From assembly GCF_009193155.1 (NCBI RefSeq), contig NZ_VUKD01000006.1, positions 62,001 to 126,000 of the forward strand: a stretch of 64,000 nt of DNA, in the 5' to 3' direction. A model generated the notes under the pieces. It searched no databases, was not told the origin of the DNA, and saw only the letters and a list, made by a program, of their open reading frames with translations. Below, piece after piece: positions 16,095 through 25,704 of the stretch. Both the position numbers and the translations under genes were made by a program. Positions within the stretch are counted from its first letter, which is position 1. Each line of letters starts with the position of its first letter. Source of the DNA: Georgenia subflava. GTDB taxonomy: Bacteria > Actinomycetota > Actinomycetes > Actinomycetales > Actinomycetaceae.

Positions 16095-17864
16095 GTGACG
16101 TCGGACCCCACGCCTACGCCCGCGCCCTCGCGCGCCGGGACGCCCTCGACCCAGGACTTGGCACCGCTGCGGCCGGTCGCCCCCGCCCCGCACTCCCTCA
16201 GCGAGGTCGCGGCCGCCTTCGGGCTCGTCTCGGTCCCTGAGAGGTCGGCGGGTGCCGGGAGCGCCGCTGTCCCCGGTAGCACCGCAGTTCCCGGGAGCCC
16301 CGCGGGTGCCGGGCGACCCGCAGTCCCCGGGAGCCCCGCAGTCCCCGGTGGCTCGACGGGTGCCGGGAGCGCGGACACCGACGTCCAGGTCCGCGGGGTG
16401 ACCGCCGACAACCGTCAGGTCCGCGGCGGTGAGCTGTTCGCCGCCCACACCGGCGGCCACGTCCACGGCGCCCGCTTCGCCCGGGCCGCCGTCGACGCAG
16501 GTGCGGCGGCCGTGCTCACGGACCCCGCCGGGGCCGACCTCCTCGCCGCCGACGAACCGCTGGGTGTGCCGGTGCTCCTCGCCGACGACGTCCCCGCCCT
16601 GCTGGGGTCGCTCGCCGCCCACCTCTACGGCACGCCGGGCGAGACTCTGGGGACGTTCGCGCTGACCGGCACCAACGGCAAGACCACGACGGCGTTCATG
16701 CTCGACCACACCCTGCGTGCCCTGGGTCGGCGCACCGGGCTGATCGGCACCGTCGAGGTCCGGGTGGGGGAGCGGGCCGTGCCGGCGACCCTCACCACCC
16801 CGCAGCCCGCCGAGCTGCAGGCCCTCCTCGCCGCCATGGTGGAGGACGACGTCGACGACCTCGTCATGGAGGTCTCCTCGCACGCCCTCGCGCTGCACCG
16901 CGTCGACCCGCTCGTCTACGACGTCGCCGGGTTCACCAACCTCACCCCCGAGCACCTCGACTTCCACGGCACCGTCGAGGAGTACTTCGCCGCGAAGGCC
17001 TCGCTCTTCGCCCCGGCCCGGTCCCGGCGCGGCGTCGTCCTCGTCGACGACCCCTGGGGCCGGCGGCTGCTGTCGGAGTGCCGCTCGGCGCACCCGGGCC
17101 AGGTGCTGGGGCTCGCCGTCCGCGCCGACGCCGACGCCGACGTCGCCGACGCCGATCCCGAGTGGCGGGTGGTCGAGGCCCGGCCCGAGGGCACCGGCAC
17201 GGCCTTCACCCTCGCCCGCCGCGACGGCAGCGCGGTGCGCACCCGCACCGCCCTGCCCGGCCACTTCAACCTCGCCAACGCCGCGCTCGCCGTCGCCATG
17301 GTGCTCGCGAGCGGTGTCGACGCCGCCACCCTCGAGACCGCTCTCGACGCGGCCGGCGGGGTGAGTCCCCAGGTGCCCGGACGCATGGAGCAGCTCGCCG
17401 AGCACCCGCGCGTGATCGTCGACTTCGCGCACAACACCGACGCCCTCGCCCAGGCGATCGCGGCGGTCCGCCCGGGCACCGTCGGCCGTCTCGTGGTCCT
17501 CTTCGGTGCCGCGGGCGAGCGGGACCGCGTCAAGCGACCCGAGATGGGACGCGTGGCGGTCGAGGGCGCCGACGTGGTCGTCGTCACCGACGACGACCCG
17601 CACGACGAGCCCGCCGGGCAGATCCGCGCGGAGGTCCTGGCCGGGACCACCGGGGCTGTGCCCGACACCACGGTGCGCGAGATCGCCGACCGGGCGGAGG
17701 CCATCCGTACCGTGGTCCTCGAGGCCGACGAGAACGACACGGTCCTCGTCGCCGGCCGGGGACACGAGACGGTCCAGGAGGTCGCCGGCGTGGCCCACCA
17801 CCTGGACGACCGCGAGGAGGTGCGCGCCGCCCTGGCGGCGCGCGCCGGAGGACAGCGCCGATGA
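16095..17864 (+). CDS. murE: UDP-MurNAc-tripeptide synthetase MurE
   Basis: MurE adds the diamino acid at position 3 of the peptidoglycan stem peptide with ATP. In the 589-residue protein the ATP loop is TGTNGKTTT (Lys196), followed by SSHALALHRVDP and the C-terminal GRGHET. The motif that selects the diamino acid is DDDPHDEP (499-506), not the DNPR of mDAP enzymes, so L-Lys or L-Orn is the likely substrate. Residues about 52-95 are a repetitive Val-Pro-Gly/Ala/Ser insert between the first helix and the strand before TADNRQVRGGELF. The GTG at 16095 follows a 50-nt gap; it overlaps murF by 4 nt. Confidence 0.94.
   Translation: MTSDPTPTPAPSRAGTPSTQDLAPLRPVAPAPHSLSEVAAAFGLVSVPERSAGAGSAAVPGSTAVPGSPAGAGRPAVPGSPAVPGGSTGAGSADTDVQVRGVTADNRQVRGGELFAAHTGGHVHGARFARAAVDAGAAAVLTDPAGADLLAADEPLGVPVLLADDVPALLGSLAAHLYGTPGETLGTFALTGTNGKTTTAFMLDHTLRALGRRTGLIGTVEVRVGERAVPATLTTPQPAELQALLAAMVEDDVDDLVMEVSSHALALHRVDPLVYDVAGFTNLTPEHLDFHGTVEEYFAAKASLFAPARSRRGVVLVDDPWGRRLLSECRSAHPGQVLGLAVRADADADVADADPEWRVVEARPEGTGTAFTLARRDGSAVRTRTALPGHFNLANAALAVAMVLASGVDAATLETALDAAGGVSPQVPGRMEQLAEHPRVIVDFAHNTDALAQAIAAVRPGTVGRLVVLFGAAGERDRVKRPEMGRVAVEGADVVVVTDDDPHDEPAGQIRAEVLAGTTGAVPDTTVREIADRAEAIRTVVLEADENDTVLVAGRGHETVQEVAGVAHHLDDREEVRAALAARAGGQRR
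16248..16378 (+). repeat. Low-complexity repeat inside murE
   Basis: Degenerate 15-30 bp repeats built on CCCCGGGAGCCCCGC encode a Val-Pro-Gly-Ser/Ala-Gly-Ala array inserted in the N-terminal domain of MurE. The reading frame is kept. Confidence 0.7.
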
Positions 17865-19303
17865 TCACGATGACCCTTGCCGAGGTCGCCGCCGCGACGG
17901 GCGGCCACCCCGCCGCGCCGGTGGGCGACGGCGCGCCCGACGTCACCGGCGAGGTCGTCGCCGACTCCCGCCAGGCCGGCCCGGGCGCGCTCTTCGCCGC
18001 CTTCGTGGGCGAGCGGGTCGACGGCCACGACTTCGTGGTGGGTGCGCTCGACGCCGGGGCCGCCGGGGCCCTGGTGTCCCGGCCCGAACAGGTGATCCTC
18101 GCCGGGGCCGACGCCGCCCGCCTGGTCGTCGTCGACGACGTCGCCGCGGCCCTGGGCGCGCTGGCCCGGCACGTGCTCGCCGAGCTCCGCCGTCGCCGCG
18201 ACCCGGCCGACCCGCTCCACGTGGTGGCGGTGACCGGGTCGTTCGGCAAGACCACCACCAAGGACCTCCTCGCCGGCCTCGTCGCACCCCTCGGGGAGCG
18301 CATCGCCCCGCCCGGCTCGTTCAACAACGAGATCGGGCTGCCGCTGACGGTGCTGCGTGCCCGGGAGAGCACCCGCACCCTCGTGCTCGAGATGGGCGCG
18401 GACCGGGTCGGCAACCTGGACTACCTCACGTCGGTCGCCCCGCCCGACGTCGCCGTGGTGCTGGCCGTGGGCCGCGCGCACCTGGGCGAGTTCGGCGGCA
18501 TCGACAACGTCGCCCGCGCCAAGAGCGAGCTCGTCGCGGGGCTGGTGCCGGCGGGGACCGCGGTCCTCAACGCCGACGACCCGCGCGTGATGGCGATGGC
18601 GGGTCTCGCGCCCGGCCGGGTGCTGACCTTCGGGCTCGACGAGAGCGCGGACGTCCGCGCCACCGGGGTCACGGTCGACGACCGCGGGCGCGCCGCCTTC
18701 GAGCTGCACACGCCGGCCGGCACCGCCGACGTCGCGCTCGCGCTGGTCGGTGAGCACCATGTCCACAACGCCCTCGCCGCGACCGCCGTGGCGCTGCACC
18801 TCGGCGTGGACCTGGCCGCCGTGGCGACCGCGCTGGCCGGTGCCGGCGCCGCCAGCCCGCACCGCATGGACGTGCGTGAGCGGTCCGACGGCGTGACGGT
18901 GATCGACGACTCCTACAACGCGAACCCCGACTCGGTGCGGGCCGGCCTGCGGGCGCTCGTCGGCATGGCCGGCGGGCGTCGGACCGTCGCCGTCCTGGGC
19001 GAGATGCTCGAGCTGGGCACCGACTCCGCGGCCGAGCACGCCGCGGTCGGCGCCGAGGCCGCGCGGCTCGGGGTCGACATCGTGCTCGCCGTCGGGGCCG
19101 GCACGGCGGCGCTCGCCGCGGCGGCCCGCACACCGGCCGGGCCGGAGGTCGTCGAGGCGGCGGACCTCGAGGCCGCGCACGAGCACCTCGTGGAGTCGCT
19201 GCGCGAGGGTGACGTGGTGCTGCTCAAGGGATCGAACGGGTCGGGTGTCTGGCGGCTGGCGGAGAAGCTGCTGGCCGGGCCGCAGGGGGGAACCACCGCA
19301 TGA
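17861..19303 (+). CDS. murF: UDP-MurNAc-tripeptide D-Ala-D-Ala ligase MurF
   Basis: MurF joins D-Ala-D-Ala to the UDP-MurNAc-tripeptide using ATP, completing the pentapeptide. The 480 residues hold the three Mur-ligase domains: N-terminal [18 protein letters not shown] loop [24 protein letters not shown], and the C-terminal [11 protein letters not shown]. It starts at ATG 17861 overlapping the murE stop (ATGA), and its own stop overlaps the mraY start by 4 nt. It acts in the cytosol between MurE and MraY. Confidence 0.96.
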   Translation: MITMTLAEVAAATGGHPAAPVGDGAPDVTGEVVADSRQAGPGALFAAFVGERVDGHDFVVGALDAGAAGALVSRPEQVILAGADAARLVVVDDVAAALGALARHVLAELRRRRDPADPLHVVAVTGSFGKTTTKDLLAGLVAPLGERIAPPGSFNNEIGLPLTVLRARESTRTLVLEMGADRVGNLDYLTSVAPPDVAVVLAVGRAHLGEFGGIDNVARAKSELVAGLVPAGTAVLNADDPRVMAMAGLAPGRVLTFGLDESADVRATGVTVDDRGRAAFELHTPAGTADVALALVGEHHVHNALAATAVALHLGVDLAAVATALAGAGAASPHRMDVRERSDGVTVIDDSYNANPDSVRAGLRALVGMAGGRRTVAVLGEMLELGTDSAAEHAAVGAEAARLGVDIVLAVGAGTAALAAAARTPAGPEVVEAADLEAAHEHLVESLREGDVVLLKGSNGSGVWRLAEKLLAGPQGGTTA

Positions 19304-20385
19304 TGTCCGTGCTGATCGCCGCGGCCGTGGCGCTCGTGCTCTCGATGGCGGGGACCCCGCTCTTCATCCGCCTCCTGGTGGCCAAGAACTACGGCCAGTT
19401 CATCCGGCAGGACGGGCCGACCGCCCACTTCACGAAGCGCGGCACCCCCACGATGGGCGGCGTCATCATCATCGCCTCGACCGTGCTGGGCTACACGGTC
19501 GCGAACATCATCACCGGGCGGCTGCCCAACGCCTCGGGCCTGCTCCTGCTGTTCCTCATGGTGGGCCTCGGCCTCATCGGGTTCCTCGACGACTACATCA
19601 AGATCTCCCGCCAGCGTTCTCTCGGCCTGAACCCCAAGGGCAAGATCATCGGCCAGGCCGCGATCGGCATCACCTTCGCCGTGCTCGCCCTGCAGTTCTC
19701 GAACGAGAACTACCGCACGCCCGGCTCCACCGAGATCTCCTTCATCCGGGACACCGGGATCGACCTCGCGTTCGCCGGCGCCGCCGTCGGCCTGGTCCTG
19801 TTCGTCATCTGGGCGAACTTCCTCATCACCGCCTGGTCCAACGCCGTCAACCTCACCGACGGCCTGGACGGGCTCGCGACCGGCGCCTCCATGCTCGTGT
19901 TCGGCGCCTACACGGTCATCACGATCTGGCAGTCGAACCAGTCCTGCCAGTACCTCGTCGACCCGGGCCAGGGCTGCTACGAGGTACGCGACCCGCGCGA
20001 CCTGGCCATCGTCACCGCCGCCATCGTCGGTGCCTGCTTCGGCTTCCTGTGGTGGAACACCTCGCCGGCGCAGATCTTCATGGGCGACACCGGCTCCCTC
20101 GCCCTCGGCGGTGCGCTGGCCGGCCTGTCGATCCTCACCCGCACCGAGATCCTCGCTGCCATCATCGGCGGGCTCTTCGTCATCATCGTCATGAGCGACG
20201 TGATCCAGATCGGCTTCTTCAAGGCCACCGGGAAACGGGTGTTCCGGATGGCGCCGCTGCACCACCACTTCGAGCTCAAGGGCTGGGGCGAGGTCACCAT
20301 CGTGGTCCGCTTCTGGATCATCTGCGCCCTGTGCGCCGCAGCCGGGCTGGGCCTGTTCTACGCCGAATGGGTGTCGGTGGCATGA
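19300..20385 (+). CDS. mraY: Phospho-MurNAc-pentapeptide transferase MraY
   Basis: MraY transfers phospho-MurNAc-pentapeptide from UDP to undecaprenyl phosphate, making lipid I. The 361-residue, ten-helix membrane protein shows the signature residues [28 protein letters not shown], the Mg-binding MGDTGS and the MAPLHHHFE motif. It overlaps murF and murD by 4 nt each. A second ATG at 19303 is possible but would lose the coupling overlap. Confidence 0.97.
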   Translation: MMSVLIAAAVALVLSMAGTPLFIRLLVAKNYGQFIRQDGPTAHFTKRGTPTMGGVIIIASTVLGYTVANIITGRLPNASGLLLLFLMVGLGLIGFLDDYIKISRQRSLGLNPKGKIIGQAAIGITFAVLALQFSNENYRTPGSTEISFIRDTGIDLAFAGAAVGLVLFVIWANFLITAWSNAVNLTDGLDGLATGASMLVFGAYTVITIWQSNQSCQYLVDPGQGCYEVRDPRDLAIVTAAIVGACFGFLWWNTSPAQIFMGDTGSLALGGALAGLSILTRTEILAAIIGGLFVIIVMSDVIQIGFFKATGKRVFRMAPLHHHFELKGWGEVTIVVRFWIICALCAAAGLGLFYAEWVSVA

Positions 20386-21860
20386 CGTTCCCGCAGGATC
20401 TCGACGGCGCCCGGGTCGCCGTCGTCGGCCTGGGCACCTCCGGCCGGGCCGCGCTGGAGGTGCTCGGCACCACCGGTGCGCAGCTGAGCGGCCACGACGC
20501 CGCCGAGTCCGCCCTCGACGCCGCCCGGGAGAGCGGCGAGGTGCCGGCCGGCGCCGTGCTGCGCGCCGCCGCCGACCCGGCCGGGCTCGCCGAGCAGGTG
20601 CTCGCCGGCGCCCCCGACGTCGTCGTCGTCTCGCCCGGCATCCCCGCCGTCTCGCCCCTGCACACCAGGGCCGCGGCCGCCGGCGTGGAGGTGTGGAGCG
20701 AGGTCGAGCTCGCGTGGCGGCTGCAGGCCCGCCGGGCCGACGGCTCGCGCGCGCCGTGGCTGACCCTGACCGGCACCAACGGCAAGACCACAACCGTGTC
20801 CATGCTCGCCACCATCCTCGCCGCCGCCGGCGAGCGGGCCGCCGCCGTGGGCAACGTGGGCACCCCGATCGTCCGGGTCGCCGCCGGCGGGGGCGTGGAC
20901 GTGCTCGCGGTGGAGCTGTCCAGCTTCCAGCTGCACTCCACCCACAGCGTCTCCCCGCAGGCCAGCGCCTGCCTGAACATCGCGCCCGACCACATCGACT
21001 GGCACGGCTCGTACGAGCGGTACCGGGCCGACAAGGCGCGCGTGTACGAGCGCACCCAGGTCGCGTGCGTCTACAACGAGGCCGACCCGCAGACCCTGGC
21101 GATGGTCGAGGAGGCCGACGTCGTCGAGGGGGCGCGCGCCGTCGGCACGACGCTGCGCACACCAGCCGTCGGCCGGCTCGGCCTCGTCGAGGAGTACCTC
21201 GTCGACCGCGCCTTCGGCCCCGACCGGCACCGCGCCGCCGTCGAGCTCGGCACCCTCGCCGACCTCGCCCACCTGGCGCCGGCCGGCGGCGACGTGCCCG
21301 ACCACGTGGTGGCGAACGCGCTCGCCGCCGCGGCGCTGGCCCGGGCCCACGGCGTCGCGCCCGAGCACGTGCGCCAGGGCCTGCGCGACTACGCCCCCGG
21401 CGCCCACCGGATCGAGCTCGTCGCCACCGTGGACGGCGTCGCCTACGTCGACGACTCCAAGGCGACCAACGCCCACGCCGCCGAGGCCTCGCTGGGCTCC
21501 CTGCCTGCCGGCACGGTGGTGTGGGTGGCCGGGGGGCTCGCCAAGGGCGCCACCTTCGACGAGCTCGTGCTCGCCCGGCGTGACCGGCTGCGCGCCGTCG
21601 TCCTCATCGGCGTCGACCGTGAGCCGCTGCGCGGGGCGCTGGCGCGACACGCGGGCGACGTCCCGGTGATCGAGGTCGACGCTGGCGAGGATGGGGCCGT
21701 GATGACGCGGGCGGTCGCGGAGGCGGCTCGGCTCGCCCGGCCGGGCGACACCGTGCTGCTGGCACCGGCCTGCGCCTCGATGGACCAGTTCCGCAGCTAC
21801 GCCGAGCGCGGCGAGGCCTTCTCCCGGGCCGCCCGCGCCCTCCAGGAAGGCACCCCATGA
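20382..21860 (+). CDS. murD: UDP-MurNAc-L-Ala D-Glu ligase MurD
   Basis: MurD adds D-glutamate to UDP-MurNAc-L-Ala in the cytosol. The 492 residues show the N-terminal Rossmann motif [11 protein letters not shown], the ATP loop [21 protein letters not shown] and [11 protein letters not shown] in the central domain, and YVDDSKATN with [12 protein letters not shown]-type residues in the C-terminal domain. It starts at ATG 20382 inside the end of mraY and overlaps ftsW by 4 nt. Confidence 0.96.
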   Translation: MTFPQDLDGARVAVVGLGTSGRAALEVLGTTGAQLSGHDAAESALDAARESGEVPAGAVLRAAADPAGLAEQVLAGAPDVVVVSPGIPAVSPLHTRAAAAGVEVWSEVELAWRLQARRADGSRAPWLTLTGTNGKTTTVSMLATILAAAGERAAAVGNVGTPIVRVAAGGGVDVLAVELSSFQLHSTHSVSPQASACLNIAPDHIDWHGSYERYRADKARVYERTQVACVYNEADPQTLAMVEEADVVEGARAVGTTLRTPAVGRLGLVEEYLVDRAFGPDRHRAAVELGTLADLAHLAPAGGDVPDHVVANALAAAALARAHGVAPEHVRQGLRDYAPGAHRIELVATVDGVAYVDDSKATNAHAAEASLGSLPAGTVVWVAGGLAKGATFDELVLARRDRLRAVVLIGVDREPLRGALARHAGDVPVIEVDAGEDGAVMTRAVAEAARLARPGDTVLLAPACASMDQFRSYAERGEAFSRAARALQEGTP

Positions 21861-23146
21861 CCACCCTCGACGGACTCCGGCGCCGGCCGCGCATCGCGCC
21901 CGCCCGGACGTCGTCGCGCACCGGCGCGGCCCGCGCACGGGGTCGGGGGAGCGACACTGCCGCCACCGAGGTGGCCGCCCTGAGCTACTACCTCGTCGCC
22001 GGTGCGGCGCTGCTGCTCCTGGCGCTCGGCGTGGTGATGGTCCTCTCGGCGTCCACCATCGACTCGATCCGGGCCAACGACGGCAACCCCTACGTGGAGT
22101 TCCTCAACCAGGCGAAGTTCGTCATCATCGGGATCCCGATGGCCGTGATCGCCTCCCGGATCTCGGTGGACTGGTACCGCCGTCTCGCCTGGCCCGCCTT
22201 CCTCGGCGCCCTGGCGCTGCAGCTGCTGATCTTCTCCCCGCTGGCGCGGGGCAAGAACGGCAACGTCAACTGGATCTACCTCCCGGGCATCAACCAGACG
22301 ATCCAGCCCTCGGAGTTCCTCAAGCTGGCGCTCGCGCTCTGGCTCGGCCTCGTGCTGGCCCGCAAGGGCCGGCTGCTGGGGCAGTGGCGCCACGCGCTGA
22401 TCCCGGGCGCCATCGGCGCCGCCCTGGCGACCGGGCTGGTCCTCGCCGGGCACGACATGGGAACCGTGCTGGTCATGGTCGCCCTCGTGGTGGGCTCCTA
22501 CTTCGTCGCCGGGCTGCCGCTCCGCTGGTTCGCGATCCTCGGGGTGCTCGGCGCCGGCGCCGCCGCTGGGCTCGTCGTCTCCTCCGCCAGCCGCACCGCC
22601 CGGGTGCTCTCCTACCTCGGTCTCGGCGAGTCGGACCCGTTGGACGCGGGCTTCCAGACCCAGCACGGCCTGTGGGGCCTGGGCACCGGCGGAGTCTCCG
22701 GCGTCGGCCTCGGCGCCTCGCGGGAGAAGTGGTCCTACCTGCCCGAGGCGCACAACGACTTCATCTTCGCGATCATCGGCGAAGAGCTGGGCCTGCTCGG
22801 CACCCTGCTGGTGCTCGCGCTCTTCGGCGGGCTCGCCATCGGGATGTTCCGCATCGTGCGGCGCCACCGCGACCCGTTCGTCCAGATCACGACGGCGGCT
22901 CTCGCCAGCTGGATCCTGGCCCAGGCCCTGGTCAACATCGGCGTCGTCATCGGCCTCCTCCCGGTGATCGGCATCCCGCTCCCGCTGGTCTCCGCCGGCG
23001 GGTCGGCGATGATCTCCACCCTCATCGCGATCGGTGTGCTGCTGGCCTTCGCACGATCAGAGCCGGGCGCCGCGCAGGCGCTGGCCACCCGCAAGGGCGT
23101 GGTGCGCCGGTCGATGGCCGTCGTCGGCAAGGTCCGTCGTGGCTGA
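21857..23146 (+). CDS. ftsW: Septal peptidoglycan polymerase FtsW
   Basis: A SEDS-family glycosyltransferase that polymerises lipid II at the division site, in complex with FtsI. The 429 residues hold ten predicted membrane helices after a basic cytoplasmic N-terminus of about 45 residues. SEDS landmarks include the NWIYLPGINQTIQPSEFLK loop, the GHDMGT region, the EAHNDFIFAIIGEE extracellular motif near the catalytic Asp and the PLPLVSAGGS end motif. It overlaps murD by 4 nt and murG by 8 nt. Confidence 0.96.
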   Translation: MTTLDGLRRRPRIAPARTSSRTGAARARGRGSDTAATEVAALSYYLVAGAALLLLALGVVMVLSASTIDSIRANDGNPYVEFLNQAKFVIIGIPMAVIASRISVDWYRRLAWPAFLGALALQLLIFSPLARGKNGNVNWIYLPGINQTIQPSEFLKLALALWLGLVLARKGRLLGQWRHALIPGAIGAALATGLVLAGHDMGTVLVMVALVVGSYFVAGLPLRWFAILGVLGAGAAAGLVVSSASRTARVLSYLGLGESDPLDAGFQTQHGLWGLGTGGVSGVGLGASREKWSYLPEAHNDFIFAIIGEELGLLGTLLVLALFGGLAIGMFRIVRRHRDPFVQITTAALASWILAQALVNIGVVIGLLPVIGIPLPLVSAGGSAMISTLIAIGVLLAFARSEPGAAQALATRKGVVRRSMAVVGKVRRG

Positions 23147-24305
23147 GGTGCCCGGACCGCCCCTGCGGGTGCTGCTCGCCGGCGGCGGCACGGCCGGCCA
23201 CGTCAACCCCCTGCTGGCCACCGCCGCCACCCTGGCCGGCGACGACGGGGCCGAGATCACCGTGCTGGGCACCGAGGCCGGACTCGAGCACACCCTGGTG
23301 CCGGCGGCCGGGTACCCGCTGCGGATCGTGCCCCGCGTACCTCTGCCCCGGCGGCCCTCCGCGGACCTCCTGCGCCTGCCCGGCCGGCTGCGCGCCGCGG
23401 TGCGCGCCGCGGACGTGGCCATCACCGAGACGGCGGCCGAGGTGGTCGTCGGGTTCGGCGGCTACGTCGCGACGCCGGCCTACCTCGCCGCCCGCCGGCT
23501 CGGCGTCCCCGTGGTCGTGCACGAGCAGAACGCCCGGCCCGGCCTGGCGAACCGGCTCGGTGCCCGCTGGGCCGCCGTCGTCGCCCTGACGTTCCCCTCG
23601 ACCGAGCTGCGCGCGGCGCGCGGGCGCACCGAGGTCACCGGCCTGCCGCTGCGGCCCGCCGTCGCCACCCTGGTCGCCGACCGGGCGACGACGGACGGGG
23701 CCACCGGGCGTCGCGTGGCCGGCGCCGCCGAGCTCGGTCTGAACCCGGACCTGCCCACCCTGCTCGTCACCGGCGGCTCGCTCGGCGCCCAGCGGCTCAA
23801 CGAGGCGGTCGCAGGCGCCGCGAACGCTCTGGCCGGTGCGGGCGTGCAGGTGCTGCACCTCACCGGGCGGGGCAAGGACGAGGCGGTCCGCGCGACGCTG
23901 GCCGGTGCCGGTCGTGAGGCGGCGGACCGGTACCACGTCCGCGAGTACCTGCCGGCGATGGAGCACGCCTACGCCTGCGCGGACCTGGTGCTGTGCCGGT
24001 CCGGCGCCGGCACGGTCTCCGAGCTCGCCGCCCTCGGCCTGCCGGCCGTCTACGTCCCGCTGCCGTTCGGCAACGGCGAGCAGCGGCTCAACGCCGCCGA
24101 CGTCGTCGCGGCCGGCGGCGGGGTCCTGGTCGAGGACGCCGAGCTCACGCCCGCCTGGGTGGCCCGGGAGGTCGTCGCCCTGCTGAGCGACCCGCAGGCG
24201 CTCGCCCGCCGCGGCGCCGCGGCCGCCGGTGTCGGGCCCCGCGACGGGGCCGCCCGGCTCGCCGCCCTCGTGCGCGAGGCGGCCCGGGGGGCCGGCCGTG
24301 GCTGA
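23139..24305 (+). CDS. murG: Lipid II synthase MurG
   Basis: MurG adds GlcNAc from UDP-GlcNAc to lipid I on the cytoplasmic face of the membrane, giving lipid II. The 388-residue GT-B protein carries the glycine loops LLAGGGTAGHVNPLLA at the N-terminus and GGSLGAQRLNEA in the middle, the HEQNARPGLANR motif and the UDP-GlcNAc site CRSGAGTVSELAALGLP. GTG 23139 is chosen since the conserved core begins 10 residues later; it overlaps ftsW by 8 nt and murC by 8 nt. Confidence 0.95.
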   Translation: MAEVPGPPLRVLLAGGGTAGHVNPLLATAATLAGDDGAEITVLGTEAGLEHTLVPAAGYPLRIVPRVPLPRRPSADLLRLPGRLRAAVRAADVAITETAAEVVVGFGGYVATPAYLAARRLGVPVVVHEQNARPGLANRLGARWAAVVALTFPSTELRAARGRTEVTGLPLRPAVATLVADRATTDGATGRRVAGAAELGLNPDLPTLLVTGGSLGAQRLNEAVAGAANALAGAGVQVLHLTGRGKDEAVRATLAGAGREAADRYHVREYLPAMEHAYACADLVLCRSGAGTVSELAALGLPAVYVPLPFGNGEQRLNAADVVAAGGGVLVEDAELTPAWVAREVVALLSDPQALARRGAAAAGVGPRDGAARLAALVREAARGAGRG

Positions 24306-25704
24306 GCGCTTCCACCTGGTGGGTGTGGGCGGGGCGGGGATGTCCGCCGTCGCCGAGCTGCTCGCCGCCCGCGGCCACCGCGTCTCCGGCTCGGACCAGC
24401 GCGACTCCGCCGTGCTCGAGCACCTGCGCCTCGTCGGGGTCCGGACCTACCTCGGGCACGACGCCGCCCACGTGCCGGCCACCGGCTCGCTCGTCGTCTC
24501 CACGGCGGTGCGCGAGTCCAACCCGGAGCTCGTCGCTGCGCGGGAGCGCGGGATGCCCGTGCTGCACCGGTCGCAGGCGCTGGCGCGTGCCGCCGCCGGG
24601 CGCGACTTCGTCGCGGTGGCCGGAGCCCACGGCAAGACCTCGACGTCGGCGATGCTGGCGGTCGCGCTGCGCGGCGCCGGGCAGGACCCGTCCTACGCGA
24701 TCGGCGGCACGGTGCTCGCGCTCGGCACCGGCGCGCACCTCGGCACCGGCCCGGCCTTCGTCGCCGAGGCCGACGAGTCGGACGGCTCGTTCCTCAACTA
24801 CACGCCGCGGGTGGCGCTCGTGACGAACGTCGAGCCCGACCACCTCGATCACCACGGCTCCGAGGCAGCCTTCCGGCGCTCGTTCGAGGACTTCGCGGCC
24901 CGCATCGTGCCCGGCGGCCTGCTCGTGGCGTGCGCGGACGACGACGGCGCCCGGGACCTGGTCCACCACGCCGTCGCCGCCGGCACGCGGGTCGTCACCT
25001 ACGGCGCCGGCGACGCCCCGGCCGGCGTCGAGGCGCACGCGCGGCCGACGCCCACGTCGATGACCGGCCACGGCTCTCGCGCGCACGTGCGGCGCACCGG
25101 TGCCGGCGGGGTGCTCGAGGCCGACCTCGAGCTCCGGGTCGGGGGCGCGCACATGCTGCTCAACGCCGTCGGCGCCTGGTGCGCAGGCCTCGAGCTCGGT
25201 GTCGGCCCGGCCGAGATGGCGGCCGCGCTGGGTGAGTTCACCGGCACGGGACGCCGCTTCGAGCCGCGCGGCGAGGCCGCCGGGGTGCGGGTGGTCGACG
25301 ACTACGCCCACCACCCCACCGAGGTGGCCGCGACCCTGGCCACCGCCCGTCTCGAGGCCGGCGAGGGGCGCGTCCTCGTCGTCTTCCAGCCGCACCTGTA
25401 CTCGCGCACCCAGAGCTTCGCCGACGCGTTCGCCGCCGCCCTGGCGGCGGCCGACCGCGCGGTCGTCACCGACGTCTACGCGGCCCGCGAGGACCCGGTG
25501 CCCGGGGTGGACGGCTCGCTGATCACGCGCGCCATGGCGGCGCACGGCGCGGGGGAGCGGGCGACCTATGTGGCCGACCGGCTCGCCGCCGCGCGCGTCG
25601 TCGCCGACCTCGCCGAGCCCGGCGACCTCGTGATGACCGTCGGTGCGGGGGACGTCACCGAGCTCGGTGACCTCATCCTCGACCGGCTGCGGGAACGGGC
25701 ATGA
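24298..25704 (+). CDS. murC: UDP-MurNAc L-alanine ligase MurC
   Basis: MurC adds the first amino acid of the stem peptide to UDP-MurNAc. The 468 residues hold the N-terminal VGVGGAGMSAVAELL, the ATP loop AGAHGKTSTSAML, the central VTNVEPDHLDHHG and the C-terminal DDYAHHPTEV. GTG 24298 lies in the end of murG (8-nt overlap). It overlaps ftsQ by 4 nt. No Ddl or MurB gene follows, as in other actinobacteria where these lie elsewhere. Confidence 0.96.
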   Translation: MAERFHLVGVGGAGMSAVAELLAARGHRVSGSDQRDSAVLEHLRLVGVRTYLGHDAAHVPATGSLVVSTAVRESNPELVAARERGMPVLHRSQALARAAAGRDFVAVAGAHGKTSTSAMLAVALRGAGQDPSYAIGGTVLALGTGAHLGTGPAFVAEADESDGSFLNYTPRVALVTNVEPDHLDHHGSEAAFRRSFEDFAARIVPGGLLVACADDDGARDLVHHAVAAGTRVVTYGAGDAPAGVEAHARPTPTSMTGHGSRAHVRRTGAGGVLEADLELRVGGAHMLLNAVGAWCAGLELGVGPAEMAAALGEFTGTGRRFEPRGEAAGVRVVDDYAHHPTEVAATLATARLEAGEGRVLVVFQPHLYSRTQSFADAFAAALAAADRAVVTDVYAAREDPVPGVDGSLITRAMAAHGAGERATYVADRLAAARVVADLAEPGDLVMTVGAGDVTELGDLILDRLRERA

